Shown here: positions 15,523 through 27,951 of the stretch, in pieces
How positions within the stretch are numbered: the stretch's first letter is position 1
Layout: each line of letters starts with the position of its first letter
Source: Ancylostoma caninum
Lineage: Eukaryota; Nematoda; Chromadorea; Rhabditida; Ancylostomatidae
DNA: 64,000 nt
NCBI GenBank assembly: GCA_037903475.1
Contig: JBAJFG010000240.1
Span: forward strand, 1 to 64,000
Reading direction: 5' to 3'
Made by a program: the position numbers and the translations under genes
The notes under the pieces: model-generated
Told to the model about the DNA's origin: nothing
The model's input: the letters and a program-made list of their open reading frames with translations, nothing else
Databases searched by the model: none

Positions 15523-18500
15523 ATGCGGGTATGCATCGTCGGTGGTGGCGGGTACTTGGGATGTGAACTGGCGGCTCGTCTCCAGTCTCACGGTGCGCAC
15601 ACAGTTATCCTGGACGTCTCGTTTTCAGGACATCCAACTATTCAGCTTGATGAAAAACTCACTACTAGAATACAGGTGCGAATTTGTGCTTAGCATGTAG
15701 GCCGTGAAAAATTTTATGGATTTAGGGTTCAGTACTGGATGAAGCCAAACTCCGAGAAGCTCTACATGCGTGCGAGTCATGTTTTCATCTAGCTGCTTAT
15801 GGAATGTCAGGATTACAAGCTGTATGTTGACTTTTCATTTATTTGTTTGTTTATTCATTTATTTGCTTGTTTATTCATTCATTTGTTCGTTTATTAGGAA
15901 CGATGTATTAGATCAAGCGTTAAAACAGCTCCATAATGATATCCCGACAAAACATGACCATTAGGGCATAAACTTGCAAATCCTTTCTTTGAAAAGGCTT
16001 AAGATCCGGTGAACCTAGTGGTCTTTTCCAAACGAGCCTATGCTGGACCATTCTGTAAAAAAATGGGGCTCCGACCGTGTTTCTAGCTCGCTCGGGTAGG
16101 ACAAAAATTGGTCCCCAAGAATGGATTTTTTTGGGAATCTGCGGTTCCTGGAGATTTTTTCGATCTGAAAATCTCAAAAACGATTTTGAGGTGGAACAAT
16201 AAATTTATTGCTAAGACGTGACTTCTTCCAGTTCAATCGCGAGCTGATCAACCGGATCAACGTTGACGGCACAGCGCTACTGATGGAGTACTGCAAACGA
16301 GTCGGTGTACCGCGGTTCATCTACGCTTCTAGTGTGGGCGTGATATTCACTGGCAAAGAACTCGTTAACGCCACCGAGGATTACCCGTACCCCGATGAAT
16401 CAGAGGTAATTAGCGATAGAACGTTGCCATCAGCTATGAATTGTAATTCTATCGTTTCAGTATTTTTCTGCTTACTGTTCGTCGAAAGCGCGGGCGGAAC
16501 GGTTGGTGTTGGCAGCGAATTGCGACGAGTTACGGACTGTTGCGCTACGATTGCGCGGTATCTACGGACCGGGTGAGCCGCGGTCCACCGACAGGGCTGT
16601 GGTAAGGATTTTCTTCTTTTGGATTTGGTATATGTTGCATTTAAACCTTCTGAGATTCAAGTTATAACTGTTACCTGCGCCTGATCCTTGCTATGTTTAG
16701 GAAAAGTGAAGGAAACTCAATGATTGCCTAGACAAGGCCTGATAAAGCTTGTTACTCCTTTCTTGCCCTCTTTCTTGAGGGCACCGCCTCGCCCAAAAAT
16801 CATTTTTCAAATTTTACACGTAAAGAATCTCCAGCAGCTGCTGATCAGAATGACATACATGATAACGCGCAAAACTCCAGAAAAACCCCTTTCGAGCCTC
16901 AACTGCTGATGAGCTTGTGGGTGGAGCCAGACTACGGGGTTCCGCCATCATGTATGTAAGTGCTTGGTGGTCACACATGGAAATGGCGTACTACCTTTCT
17001 TGCCATTGAGTGGATGGTGGAGAGATCACTCGAGGAGTACGAGCTTCCTTAGAGAGTGCCCTTCCAGGAGTGGCGTTATTCAGGATCCTTGTCCTCGCGC
17101 CTTTTTTCCTCCCCTCCCGCTCTTCGGCTCCGCCCAAGCTCTCCAAGAATTTTGGCTCAAGGACAGTTTTTCCAGAAATTTTGCACATGATAACGTGTAC
17201 TATTGCGAACAGCATCTTCCGGAGATCCTTTTCTCGTGAAAATCCCAAATATGTACAACCTTGAGGTGTGACGGACCTCCACTGGCTGGTCTAGAATAAA
17301 TTGTAGAGATCAGCAAGCACATATAATAGAATTCATAGGAAAGCAAATGCCCAAATAAGAGCTGGTGTTTGTGATTCTTGTTACTTTGGAATGTTTTCTT
17401 GTTCAGGACATCATCTATAAAGGCCTATACATCGCCACCTTCGCTCAGAAAGGTCGAGCAATCACTCAATACAGCGGAGTTCACAATGTAACACATGCGA
17501 TGTGTCAAGCGGACAAAGAGCTGGCCAGACCGTTTCCAAGATGTGCTGGAAAGGTATCTATTCCATTACGTTGCTGCATTGGATGATAGTGCTCCCCAGG
17601 AAAATCTATTGTTGAGTTATTTCTGAAGTTAATTATTTCTACTGTTAAGAATTTCAGGTATATCACATCGTTGACGCGAATCCAGTGGACTCTTTTCTCT
17701 TCTGGATGCCCCTAATAACCGCCTTATCACAAACGCCGCCTTCGATCCGGCTGCCTTTTTCCCTTATTTATTTTGTTGCTTATATCGCCGAATGCCTAGC
17801 AGTCTGGTTTGGCATCCCACCGGTGATGAACAGGTAATTTTCCCCATATGTTTTCCCTTTTTCTTTCTTGTCAAATTTTTTTCTTTTTATGTTAGCATAT
17901 TGTTTTATTTTTTCTTTGTTCTATTCAAAGTGTCTTCTCTGATGTCTGTGGGATGACTGTGCTCATCCTTCGAATATGGTCGATTGTTAAATTTTTTCAG
18001 GCTTGAAGTGAATCTGGTTGGGATAACCAATACCTACTCGATCGAAAGAGCGATCAAGGATTTCGATTACAAACCTACCAAGAACCATGATTTGACCGAG
18101 GTGAATTCTGTTGATCTATTTTCTGATAAGTCTCGACTACGAAGCCAAGATGGTAATCAAAACAGACAATTTATACTGGATGAATGTGCCAGTCGCGCTT
18201 CAGACGCACGCCTCTGTTTGAGGAGGATTTGCCATAAAATCTGGTCAAAGCGACGCGTTTGATGGCATTGTCCTGAATGCAAAAACAGTACATGATTCAC
18301 ATTACGAGCCAAAAACAAGATGGAAAGCATGAAATACTGTAAATAGTAAAATACACTAATTATAATTAGAAGGAAAACGTTAGTAGTTTAACAACTTAAT
18401 CTCACTGGGACTGAGTACTAGATGAAGAAAATCTTGTGAACGTATGCTGCATTTTTTTGAACCAATTATCCCTTTTTTCTCGTATCTCCTTTGAAAGCAA

Positions 18501-19196
18501 CATTGGACACTTTTTGAAGAATGTAAAAGGGCAACTAGGGCTGCATGACTTGATTTTTCTTAGTAAGTGGCATCCACGAGGCGGAGCAGACTCGCTTAGA
18601 TGCACATCTCTCCTCAGGCTCGTCTTCGGCTTCTTGAAATTCCCAAAGAAAAATCTGCAAGAGCTGCGGATTACAATAATATTGGCGATTCTGGGCAAAA
18701 CGGTCGAAAAACCCGTTTTTTTCGTAAGCCTGTGGCCGCAGAGGAGGGACGGTGACAAAGCAAGGGGTAGGGGGCGAGATTTCTGAATAACAAACATTCA
18801 GGAGCTCACCATTTGAGAAGATTGCTCGTTTGAGTTCCTCATCAACCACTCCTTAGAAGGATAGAACTTGCGTTCCATGCATGACCATGTGCGCAAGCAA
18901 GCACATGATGCGGAAAGTTCGTAGATTCGGCGATGTTTATGTGTTTTATGGTGTTTTCAATGTAGAGAAATGGAAATTAGATCACATCGGTAGTGGCGCA
19001 TCATTGCGTCCCACTCGCTCAAGCAGTGCCACTGAAATTTCCAGAAATTCCAAAGTGTAACTTACAGATAGTTGACTACTACACGAAGTACTACAAGGAC
19101 CGCCCTGGCACGAAACTCGATGTTCGACGAACACTGAAAATCCTCATCGCATCCGCAATGTTACTATTTATTGTGATACGGTGTTATTTTTCCTGA
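15523..19196 (+). CDS. SDR42E / 3-beta-HSD-like short-chain dehydrogenase, 8 exons, complete
   Basis: Exons: 15523-15675, 15726-15821, 16232-16405, 16461-16601, 17407-17553, 17658-17833, 18001-18100 and 19068-19196. Phases agree and give 371 aa. The protein starts with the Rossmann NAD(P)-binding motif VGGGGYLG (GxxGxxG at G7, G10, G13). Active-site serines lie in YASSVGV (S116/S117) and the catalytic pair is Y146 and K150 in YCSSK, followed by [11 protein letters not shown]. The later part has [30 protein letters not shown] and NTYSIERA, typical of extended SDRs of the SDR42E and 3-beta-hydroxysteroid dehydrogenase/isomerase type. The C-terminus ends in a hydrophobic segment of about 17 residues (near 350-370), fitting anchorage in the ER membrane. 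These enzymes oxidise or reduce sterol-like or lipid substrates; the substrate here is unknown. AATAAA lies 89 nt after the stop. Introns 4 and 7 carry copies of a dispersed repeat. Confidence 0.93.
15838..15898 (+). repeat. Low-complexity TTTG/TTTA-rich run in SDR intron 2
   Basis: An imperfect repeat of ATTTGTTTGTTTATTC-like units lies entirely in intron 2 of the SDR gene. The open frame across it is not coding. Confidence 0.7.
16790..17250. repeat. Inverted pair of a dispersed repeat in SDR intron 4
   Basis: The plus-strand segment at about 16820-16935 and the minus-strand segment at about 17225-17110 share an ordered set of words: AATCTCC..AG/GATCTCCGG, GATAACGCGCAAAACT/TATCATGTGCAAAATT, CCAGAAAAAC/TGGAAAAACT, GAGCC, GAGCTTG and GGAGCC. 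A third, direct copy lies in intron 7 (18630-18780). The pair could be the two arms of one foldback-type element. No terminal duplication was identified. The 84-91 codon open frames here follow the repeat and are not exons of the host gene. Confidence 0.6.
18630..18780 (+). repeat. Third copy of the intronic dispersed repeat (SDR intron 7)
   Basis: The segment AATCTGCAAGAGCTGCGGAT...CAAAACGGTCGAAAAACCCG matches in order the copies in intron 4. Long open frames on both strands (18402-18849) lie over it, but none has a recognisable domain or links to the SDR exons in phase. Confidence 0.5.
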
Positions 19197-19284
19197 ATGA
19201 GAAATTGGTCTCATGTTAACTGAGAACTTTGTGAGGTCGCACTGAATGCGGTGCCCATAGATTAACGTGGTCATATCTGTACAT

Positions 19285-19290
19285 AATAAA
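19285..19290 (+). terminator. Poly(A) signal of the SDR gene
   Basis: AATAAA lies 89 nt after the stop codon at 19196 and is the first canonical hexamer downstream. Confidence 0.6.
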
Positions 19291-21448
19291 TCTAAACTAT
19301 TTTGGGTGTTGTGTATGAAATTCATATTCAGTATTAAACAAACGATTCGGAAATATTTATTCGTATCTCGCTATTAGATTGAGCCTACTCAATGTATTTG
19401 TGCTGTTCTTCTTGGACAGCAGCAAAAGTAGTAAACCACCGTCAGCTAGACACGCGTTAACGTTAGTGGTAGAGGGAGGGGGGGGGGTTACATCTCTTCT
19501 TTACATTCCAGGCTCTGACGAAGGCAAGTAGGCCGAAAAGTTAGCCGAATAAAGCGCTATATAAATCTTGGTTACGGTTCAGAAGAAAGAAACGTAACAC
19601 AATACAGTCAAACAACAATAGTGTCTTGCCCAGGGTCTCCGGCAGTTTAGTGGCTCCGGATGAACCCCGAGCACGACTGGCCGCGTCGGTAGAGGACGAG
19701 CTTCCGGATGCCTAATGCCAGTCCACCCCTACAGACGTATGTGGCCGTGTCACATGGTTTGCTCCCTTTCTTAACGTCTACCCTCATAAAGTCCCTACGC
19801 CCAGTCCCAACCCTGACTCCGCCCCATGGTAAACTTACTGGTAAGTTTGGTGGTGATGCTGTAGATGGATACACAAACACACGAGCGCAATCAATGATAT
19901 TTATGTTCGACTGAAACCACACAATATCAATACACGACAATCAACAATGGTACAGCGAGATAGTAGGGGTCAACTCAGATATTCTTGATGGTCGATGGTA
20001 CGCACTACGGCTCATGGTGATGGTCACCGTCACCTGAATGAGGACTAGCAACTCCGGAATGGTATGATGTTGATCAACGAACATGATAGGAACACGACAA
20101 TAACGACGCGAGAGCGCCAGCAAAACCGACCATCTGGCATGTTCGCGAGGAAACGGCTGATTTCGAAAATCAGCCGCGCCGCTCAAGTCGCACGCGACAC
20201 GGCGTGGGAACAGCCGTGCGCCGGTATGCGCAGCGGGACCTAATCACAGGGCAGAGTCGCGCACGACGCTACAAATAGTTAGATAATTATAAGGCGACGA
20301 ACGAGCACTCACGGAGGAAGCAGCCGGAATTGTGGAGATGAAATCAAGCAAATGGGGACCATGCATTCGCCCTATGCCTTTAGACAGACCTTCCAGTAAA
20401 TTCACTGCCACACGAATTTCTCAAAATTTCCTGGTATTCGCCCTGGGGAACAAATTTCTAGCGAGGTCATTCGTCTTGGGACCCGCATGAATAAGTAGGC
20501 GATGCGAGGGAGTTCACGGATCACCCAACGACATCACCAAGCGAATACCTAGACGTCACTCGTTGTTGTTGCCCAATTAGTGAGATTTTTCGAAAACGCC
20601 TAAGAACTCCGGTCTACCGAAATACTTCACGGAGAACAACAAAGACTTTGCGCAGCTGCTGCTAAAAAGGTGGAGCTTGGAGAATAGCACGGAATCCTGG
20701 ATAGCTAATTTTAAACCCTGTTGCTGCACATTTCGAAACTCCAGGAAAGGCCTTGGGAAACGTCTGGGCTTACTCTAGCAGTTTTTCATCAGCAGTCTCT
20801 GACTGAATTCCTGGGGTACTCTAGCCTTGTTGCTAGAGAAAATACAGCCAATTCCAAGAAAAATTATTCGGGAAACTGGAGTTGAAACAGAACTGGCATT
20901 GAACTTAGACATAACATGAACACATCCTCAAAACCTTCTCTAAGAGAAAATTCAAAATTTCATGAAAAATGTACAGAATTATTCAACATCAAAGAGATGA
21001 AGATGGTTTTCGTGTAATGTGCACTACTTCTACGAGATTTAGCGGGAATTAAAACGGAGATTAGCGGGAATTCTGGCGAAAACCGCAGCTGTAAGATGGA
21101 ATGTGCAGAAACTTCAAGCTTACCGGTCCCCTGGAGGCTAGATGAGAATTTGTGCTGATCTCTACTATTTAACCCATTTCCCGGGGGGGGGGGGAACCAA
21201 TTGGGTAACCTTTCGTACTCATCCAACAGTCGAACCCGTCACCAAGTCGCGACGTACCCAGCACCACTTACTGCTCTCTTAACCAGCTCTGTTGACACGT
21301 CATGCAACAAGTACGTTGACGTGTTCGTTGGACATCCGCGCGAAGTGTTGTCGTGCGGCGCGTCGTTCGCTTTGATACCGTACTTCAAGTACCATAAACG
21401 GGTGGTACGTGCGATGACCGAGCCGTGTGTGCGGCCACTCACCACAAA
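19291..21448. other. Intergenic stretch between SDR and DUF704x-like genes
   Basis: No gene is supported. It contains a retroelement-like 3'-end motif (19509-19560), a G run at about 19478-19488 and a CpG-rich part at about 20090-20280. That part includes a perfect 10-bp-arm hairpin CGGCTGATTT-CGA-AAATCAGCCG (20154-20176). A second CpG-rich part (21225-21440) lies just before the start codon of the next gene and may hold its promoter. A G run lies at about 21183-21193. Confidence 0.4.
19509..19560 (+). repeat. Dispersed motif 'CCAGGCTCTGACGAAGGC ... GCCGAATAAAG'
   Basis: The sequence CCAGGCTCTGACGAAGGC followed by GGCCGAAAAGTTAGCCGAATAAAG recurs in modified form at 35999-36042 and 42905-42955. 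The shared order (ACGAA, GCCGAAxxGTTAGC, AATAAA) ends in a poly(A)-signal-like hexamer. This suggests the 3' end of a retroelement or processed repeat family. Confidence 0.55.
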
Positions 21449-24400
21449 ATGCTGCTGCTCACCGTTCTACTTAGTTTTACTGGTAAGAGTCTTATTATAG
21501 TAATGTGATTCCGCATGGAATTCATGTCTGTAAGAAACAAGAAATGATTTTTGGGCTCCAAATTTTTTAAGTTGGAAATTTTCCTGGGTCCGTGCATGTT
21601 GTTTTTTTTTAATTTGAAGTGCTTAGTTTTTTTCCTTTCGGAGCTGAAAATCATTAAATTTGAAGCAAAAAGTTCTATAAGTAACCTAAAAAAATTCAAA
21701 AATGAGGCAGGATTTAATACATTCCAGTGCAATCCTTTGCAAAATATCCAAAAATGAGATAGTTACGAATATTTTTTGCGATCTTCCGTCACTTCCCGAG
21801 CTTATGACACTTCCTAAAGACTTTTGTACGTTGCTTACTCAAGGAGAAGGATAAATCTATCAATTTGAGTTCCCATGGTAAACCAGAACTTTTCCGGAAA
21901 ATTTCTTGTTTAGATGCCTTGCTGGGTTGCCGAATCGACAGCAGCCTACATGGAGTGTTCAAACGGCAGATGCATTCGAATCGGAACCTGATTTTCGATA
22001 GTTCCTTCAAGGACCCCATAATCTATGACGAGGTTAGTCACTACTTTTATGGACGTAAACCACTCTGGATGATATGAAAATCAGGCTGAATACGGTGTGG
22101 TGAACCTACGTATCTATGCTATCATGTATGTAAGTATCGCATGGGTTCCTTCAATAAATAATGCCTCACTTCAGATAACCGTTTCCACGACGGCAATCAG
22201 CGATTATGGCGACTGCTACGAGCAAATAGGACAATCATACATTTTTGGATTGAAGTATGTAGATTCACGTCTCCTAGGGGAAAACTGCTGAACACATGAG
22301 CATGGTTTAATTCATTCTTATGCACAATGGATCGGCGAGGCGTGCGCCGTCACATATCCTCCCTCTTTATGGAATTAACAGAGAAAAGGTTAATGTGATT
22401 TTTCACCTTCCTTTTCCAGAAGGATGGGCCGACCAATCTGCTATCGTTGCATCACTCCTATCTTGAGATCAGCAAATATTCTTCAATTAGCTCAGCAACA
22501 AGGTTTGTTTTTGTAAAGATGTTAGAAAGAGAGCGATCTGAACAGTAGAAGTAACTTTCGTGTGCTTATTAGCCTATGAAGGAAAAAAAAGAGTCCATTC
22601 AGAGAGGTGAAGAATTCTTCTGTAGGCATAAGCATGAACCAGAGACTGCGTGCAGTTCAATATGTATTGCCCCACCTACCACATTACTTGAATAAAAATA
22701 GATGAACCTTCTGATTCAATCAAGAACTATCAGACAAATCTGCGGAACTACCGCAACAGAAAACCAGAATAACTAATCGGTTACCTGCAGTTCTATTGTG
22801 TAGATGCTGTAGTCCTCATGTATAGTCCCTGCATTCCTTCCGTCTTTCTGCTACAATTTTTCTGCATGGCTTTTGCAGTCCTTCAGGGTATTGCTGTGAT
22901 CTTTGCTCCTACTAAACTTTATGTAAAATCATTTCGTAGTGGACATCCTGCGTCTTATTCCTCCTACGCCTTTCGCCTCTCAACCACATTATAGAAGTCT
23001 GTTTCTGCTGCGGTCCTTCCCAAACTTCGTCTAAAAAACCCACTCCATGATACCATGTAATATTACAGACATTAAAAAAGCCGCTATAGCCACGCCATGT
23101 ATAAACTACATATTTCCACGTAGGAGTGTGGAGCATTGTATCTGACCGGTGCTGTACAGCTGTGTTCCGCTCCGTAAACGGCCAGTCCAAGACCGAAGAG
23201 TCCAGAATAGTCTTACAAGGGATCTGATCCCGCTCGGCCCTATTCCTCCCCTATACTTTACCCCGCACATGATTACTGATCCGAGCTTCATTACCTCAAG
23301 ATCCGAGATAGAATACACTGAATTGAACAGTTAGATAGCACAGTTTACTTCATTCAGGACCCAATAATTCATTATATGTATTCGATTTGGAAAGCTGGAT
23401 TCTGAAGAAGTCGGGAATCGATAGATTATAGACTAGTCCAATGGATTTTCAAAAAAACAAATGTAGTATTGCCGTCAAAAAAGGAAGGGGGGATTAAATA
23501 CTTCTTTAAATGACTCATTTTTTTAAAGATGAGCCTTTCAGTATAGCATATGTTTAGTTTCATTCAAGGTGAGAACTGTCACGACACCATTAGTGGAGCA
23601 AAAACGGCTTGCTTCGATGCGGCGCAGGTCACTCCGAGAGATGGTGTCACGATTTTCAGTAAGTGCTTGATACATAGAATATTTTTGCACAAATTAGACG
23701 CTATGTAGACGATCATAGTCAAAAATAGCAGAGTGCTCCAGTATTCTGGAAAATAGCGACTGACAATGTACACAAAGGAGACTCCAGTGGCGTGGACTCG
23801 CTCTCATGGGTCACTCTGATCGTCTGCGCATACACATTTTAATCGATATCACCAATATCATTCACAACAATTCTTGCCGTTTCATGTTCCAACCTGTTCA
23901 AACAGATATGTGGGGTGTTGTGGGCGGTACACTCTGCAGGAGTCTTCTATATGTCGTATGCTTCAAGAACAAGGAAGTGTCAAGGTCAGGGCGTGCGGCT
24001 GCGATGCGGTCTCCATATTCTGGCGTCCTTTTTTTGAAAGCAGCCGCGTAAGGGGAAATGCTGAAGCAGATCCTAAACGAAGCTTGTACTGATAATGTCA
24101 ATGGGGTTAAGCGTGGAACTGTTCTTTTTTTTTGAAGTAGTAAATGTCAGTGCCGTCGCATCGCAACCGCATCGCAGCCGACCGCGTTGGTTCCACTCTG
24201 CACAAAAAGGGACTTGCTCCAACTATGTGTACAGCTTTACATGAGGAACTACACTTCAGGAGCAAATCCAGACCCAGCCTCCTGCCATGTTGATGGCCGA
24301 TTCTCACTGGACTACAACCTCAAAGGATCTAATTTAAAATGTGAAGTGGGAACAGGCAGCGAGGTTGGGTCTCTGATTTTTTAATCTATCGCCTCTTCCT

Positions 24401-27322
24401 TATTTGTTGGGTGAAAATGCATGCACAGGTGGACAATTGCCAGTCGTCGAACAGCCTGGCCGTAAAATTCCGCAACTGCTCCTTCCCGGATTTTGGTGAG
24501 GTGTAATTCAGTATCGAAAGATTTTTTCTAATTCAAGGCTTCTTTTCAAAGAGATGTACCTAAAATGTATTGGATCTTTTCGTGGACCTGATAAAGAGCG
24601 CTACATTGTCGTCGAAAATGAGGAGAGTGAAGAATACCGCTGTGGGGTGAGAATTCTAAGTGCTGCTCTATTTCAGAAATTAGATCCCAAGAATTCATTA
24701 GAAACCTTATGCTTTCAGCTGCTGGTCATGTCAGCAAATCAGGACCTAACAATACATTTTTCAAACGATTCTTCCTGCGCATTTCTCTCCAGCAGTACAG
24801 CCTTTGAAACATATCGACTCAAGCCAGGTAAAATTTCATTCATTCACTCCATCGATTCATTCATTCATTCATTCATTCATTCATTCGTTCCATTATTTGA
24901 GCTCACGAAATATTTCCTTCAGTGCCATCAGAACGAGTCTCAACCCCTTGTCAGTTTCCCAACTGGGTCCGTGGCGAATACGACTCGCTTACAGTAACCG
25001 CTGACTGGTTACAGTATGCTCAGCTAGGAGAGGGCATGGTAGCTGTTATATCCAGATGTGTACAGGTGAACGAAGATCGAGTATTGGTGTACTCAGAGAC
25101 GAAGTGGTAAGCTGTAATGTCATTAACAGCACAAATGACTACCTCCAGGCTACTGCAGTGTTTCAGTGGTGAGCCGCTCGGGTATCACTGCCTACTGTTC
25201 GCTCCACGTAGTGAAAGCCTCATCGAGTTCAAGACGACTACTCCTCGAGAGGACTCCAATGCAAGTGCTTGTAGGTGAGTGGCTGCCAAAAGGGGGTCTG
25301 CTTTTCCAAAGAGTTCTATATACATGACAATGCATGGCAAAGATCCACCAGGACGAAAGATTTTCATTCTGGTATTTTGTCACTTGGGACATCTTTAGGG
25401 CACCTTCCAAGGGCTCTCAGTTGCCTAACTGTCTATTCTCTGTTGTTCGATACCGTTCAGATTTTCTAGGTTATTCCAGTGGCCAGCTATCAGAGCGTGG
25501 GAATATCCAACATTAAAAAATTTGCTTCAAACTGTTCAATTTCCTTAGTCATACCATTTAGTTGCAGTTTATGTTTCCCATTTGTGAGCGCACCTTGAAA
25601 GTGCAGAAATAAATTAAAAAATATAAATATAGCACTAGTCAGTCAACCTTGTCAGCCGCGCCGCACCATCTACGCGTCGCGGCAGACCAGCTTGACTGCG
25701 CGGCTGCTGAGCGTTGTCGGTGTTGAGGTTTTACGCATGGTTTTCAACGTTTATCTTTGCTTCTTTGTTCTCGTTCCTAAGTTTTTGGGTAGAATAAATG
25801 TCGGCATATGTCGTCCGGTAACCTCACAATCCAGTTGGTCTGCCGCGCTGCTCAGTTGTTGCAGCACGGCAGACCAGATGAGCGATATTCTGTGATGCAA
25901 GAATGACTGGCGACCGTCCTGTGAATATTACGTCCATTTCCGTCTGCAAGATTGTTCAAAACCCACATTTATATCATCTCCTCTCCTTCAAAATTTTTGT
26001 TTTAGTTCAGGCAGAGTATGTTTTATACGTACATTTAGTGATGGCGCCGAGTTTGCACAATGGCCATGGACAGCAGCAGTGATCAGCAACACGCATCCCT
26101 CATCATGCGGTATAGTCGGGTATGTGAGTTATTGGAACTTTGCAAAAATTGTTCCATACCATCCTTCCATTCCAGGCAATTCTCCACACCCACGGATTTA
26201 CGAACAGAGGACTGCTATAACGTGAATATAGGTTGCGAGGACCGATCCGCTATGAAAATCACCGCTTCTCACTGCTCCACCGAGACTGTGTTTGATTGTT
26301 GGTACTTCTACCAAAATTACTAAACAGTGATCCTGGCTCAGAAATAATGGACGTTTTTGTTGTAGATTTAGTGTGGGGCATACTACGGACACTTGAACAT
26401 TAGGGGAGTAAAAAATTGGGTCAAAGCCAACAATAAAGTCGTGTTTTGGAAGATCCACATGCACTTAGCGGACATCTATTCAAAAAAAAATTTTTTTAGC
26501 TCGGCACTACCAGTGTATTGCATCGTGGCGAGACGACGAGTCTCTTTACATCTATACAATGAGAGATCAAGACACACGTTCATGCTTTGTGAGTCCCTGT
26601 GTTTTTTTGCTTCAAAATCTCAAATTTATCCTTAAAACCTTTTTTCAGGTCGCTCAAAATTCGTCTGGCCGGCTTTACCTCTCCTCAATCGGTGCCCATT
26701 GCACAAGAGGATTCAACTTTGCTGATAATGCTGAGAAGACCATCGTGTTAGAGGAGGAGGGTGAGTGGATTGCTCATATTCCATAGATAAGAATAATGCA
26801 GGATGGCTGGGGTGCCAAAAACTAAAGAAAAACTAAAAACTAAACTAAAAAGACTAGAGAAAAGATGGAATCAGAGTAAAAAATCTGCAGATGTTCCAAA
26901 GATCCAGTAGATGACAATTTCCAGTGCAAAAACAATTAATTTTATGAAAAAAAGATTATTTGGAAATCAATTCTCAAAAAACGTCAAGTATATCGTCCCT
27001 TAAATGAGCTTCTAGGGGAGAACGTAAATCCAGGAATTCTAAGCTTCGAACAAAGCCATTTTCATTTCTAGCCGGATGCTTCTCAACAACAAAGCCGAAA
27101 ACCGCACGAAGACCGACGAGTCCACCGACAAAATCCTCCGTCACCGTGATTGTGGATCCCATAACAGAACACTCACCCAGCCAGTCAGTAGTGATGACCG
27201 AGATCCCACCTCCCTCATTAGATATCAACGAACCACAGTTGACATCGGATCCTATGGTGTCCATGGTGTCACATGTTTTCTTTGCTAGCTCAATTATTCT
27301 GTTCTGCTTGTTTACCTTGTAA
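21449..27322 (+). CDS. Secreted Cys-rich protein, DUF7042-DUF7045-like, 17 exons
   Basis: Exons: 21449-21482, 21914-22032, 22085-22129, 22175-22254, 22420-22502, 23569-23658, 24260-24363, 24429-24495, 24552-24646, 24677-24827, 24923-25106, 25167-25274, 26039-26119, 26176-26297, 26500-26588, 26649-26760 and 27072-27322. They join in phase to 604 aa. The protein starts with a signal peptide (MLLLTVLLSF). Repeating cysteine blocks follow: C17 before SSLHGVF, ITVSTTAISDYGDCY, ICYRC (C100, C103), ENCHD, SCHVDGRFSLDY, LKCIGSFRG, SNDSSC, CQFPNWVRGEY (C299), GYHCLLF, QWPWTAAVIS..CGIVG, NIGCED and YQCIASW. A Thr/Pro-rich stalk (about 525-560) and a hydrophobic C-terminal stretch (about 589-604) end it, fitting a GPI or membrane anchor. 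The pattern recalls the DUF7044/7042/7043/7045 proteins of nematodes and arthropods, whose function is unknown. Several N-glycosylation sequons (NCS, NDS, NAS, NSS) are visible. Exon 10 start and exon 7 start were chosen by phase and are less sure. Confidence 0.85.
24838..24890 (+). repeat. (TTCA)n microsatellite in intron 10 of the Cys-rich gene
   Basis: A run of ATTC units follows the exon 10 donor (24828) directly and precedes the exon 11 acceptor. Open frames through it are not coding. Confidence 0.8.
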
Positions 27323-27353
27323 GTCATATGTATTTAGTGGTAAATACGACTGT

Positions 27354-27359
27354 AATAAA
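27354..27359 (+). terminator. Poly(A) signal of the Cys-rich gene
   Basis: AATAAA lies 32 nt after the stop codon ending at 27322, implying a very short 3'UTR. Confidence 0.65.
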
Positions 27360-27659
27360 CGGTTTCGGGTGACTTGTAAATTAGTAAGGATAGCAGCAAG
27401 GAAAAATAGGGAAATTGTCAGGAATAGCCTGAAGAAATGGACTATGCGGAAGAAGTCAGGGCTGACAGCACGGTGTCGAAGCGACTGTGGATCGATCACG
27501 AAGGTCACAATACACTTTTTCAATAGATATTGCTTTGCGAAGATATTCATATTAAATGTGGGTACTAAAGCAATTCTGCATCATGAAAATGGTTCCAAAC
27601 GGTGTTTTTGTCATTAATTTTGTTTTTTTAGAAGTAATTTCAAGTGGTAATTGAACGGC

Positions 27660-27951
27660 ACGGGCGGGCGCGTGTGGCGCAGTGGTAAGAGGCTCGCTGC
27701 GCACGCACACGATCGATGGTTCGATCCCGCCCGAGGCCAACCAAGCCTTCCATCCCTCCGGGGTCGGTAAATTGGTACCAGAGGAGTCTGGGAGGATGAA
27801 GCACTGACTTGGTACATCGGGTGCCCCCCGCAAGTCATTGTACAGGGCACATACGCATTCAACGCCTCTACGATGCTCAGATGAAGTCGAATGCGTGGCG
27901 CATCCCTCGTGACGGGATTGATTAACGCCGACCACTTTATCCTTTATCCTT
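27660..27951 (+). mobile_element. tRNA-derived SINE with 12-bp target duplications
   Basis: The 5' head is tRNA-like: box A lies in TGGCGCAGTGGTAAGAGG and box B in GGTTCGATCCC (27667-27737). The body runs about 200 bp further and ends in a CCTTTATCCTTTA tail repeat. The 12-bp sequence TAATTGAACGGC flanks both ends (27648-27659 and 27952-27963), a target-site duplication typical of LINE-machinery insertion. No open frame of its own is expected. Intact duplications suggest a fairly recent insertion. Confidence 0.9.

Noticed and set aside
18402..18849. Open frames up to 131 aa on both strands inside the SDR gene
   Set aside because: They lie in intron 7 over a dispersed repeat; no domain was seen and neither strand links to the SDR exons.
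22912..23318. Minus-strand open frames of 70-92 aa within the Cys-rich gene
   Set aside because: They fall in the long intron 5 of a well-supported plus-strand gene and have no motif.
23876..24051. Extra exon in the Cys-rich gene (NMWGVVGGTLCRSLLYVVC)
   Set aside because: It has an ACAG acceptor in phase, but no usable donor leads in phase to the next exon. The direct 23658/24260 junction gives a family-like sequence.
27552..27935. Minus-strand open frames of 82 and 127 aa
   Set aside because: They lie over the SINE at 27660-27951 and end inside it; non-coding repeat.
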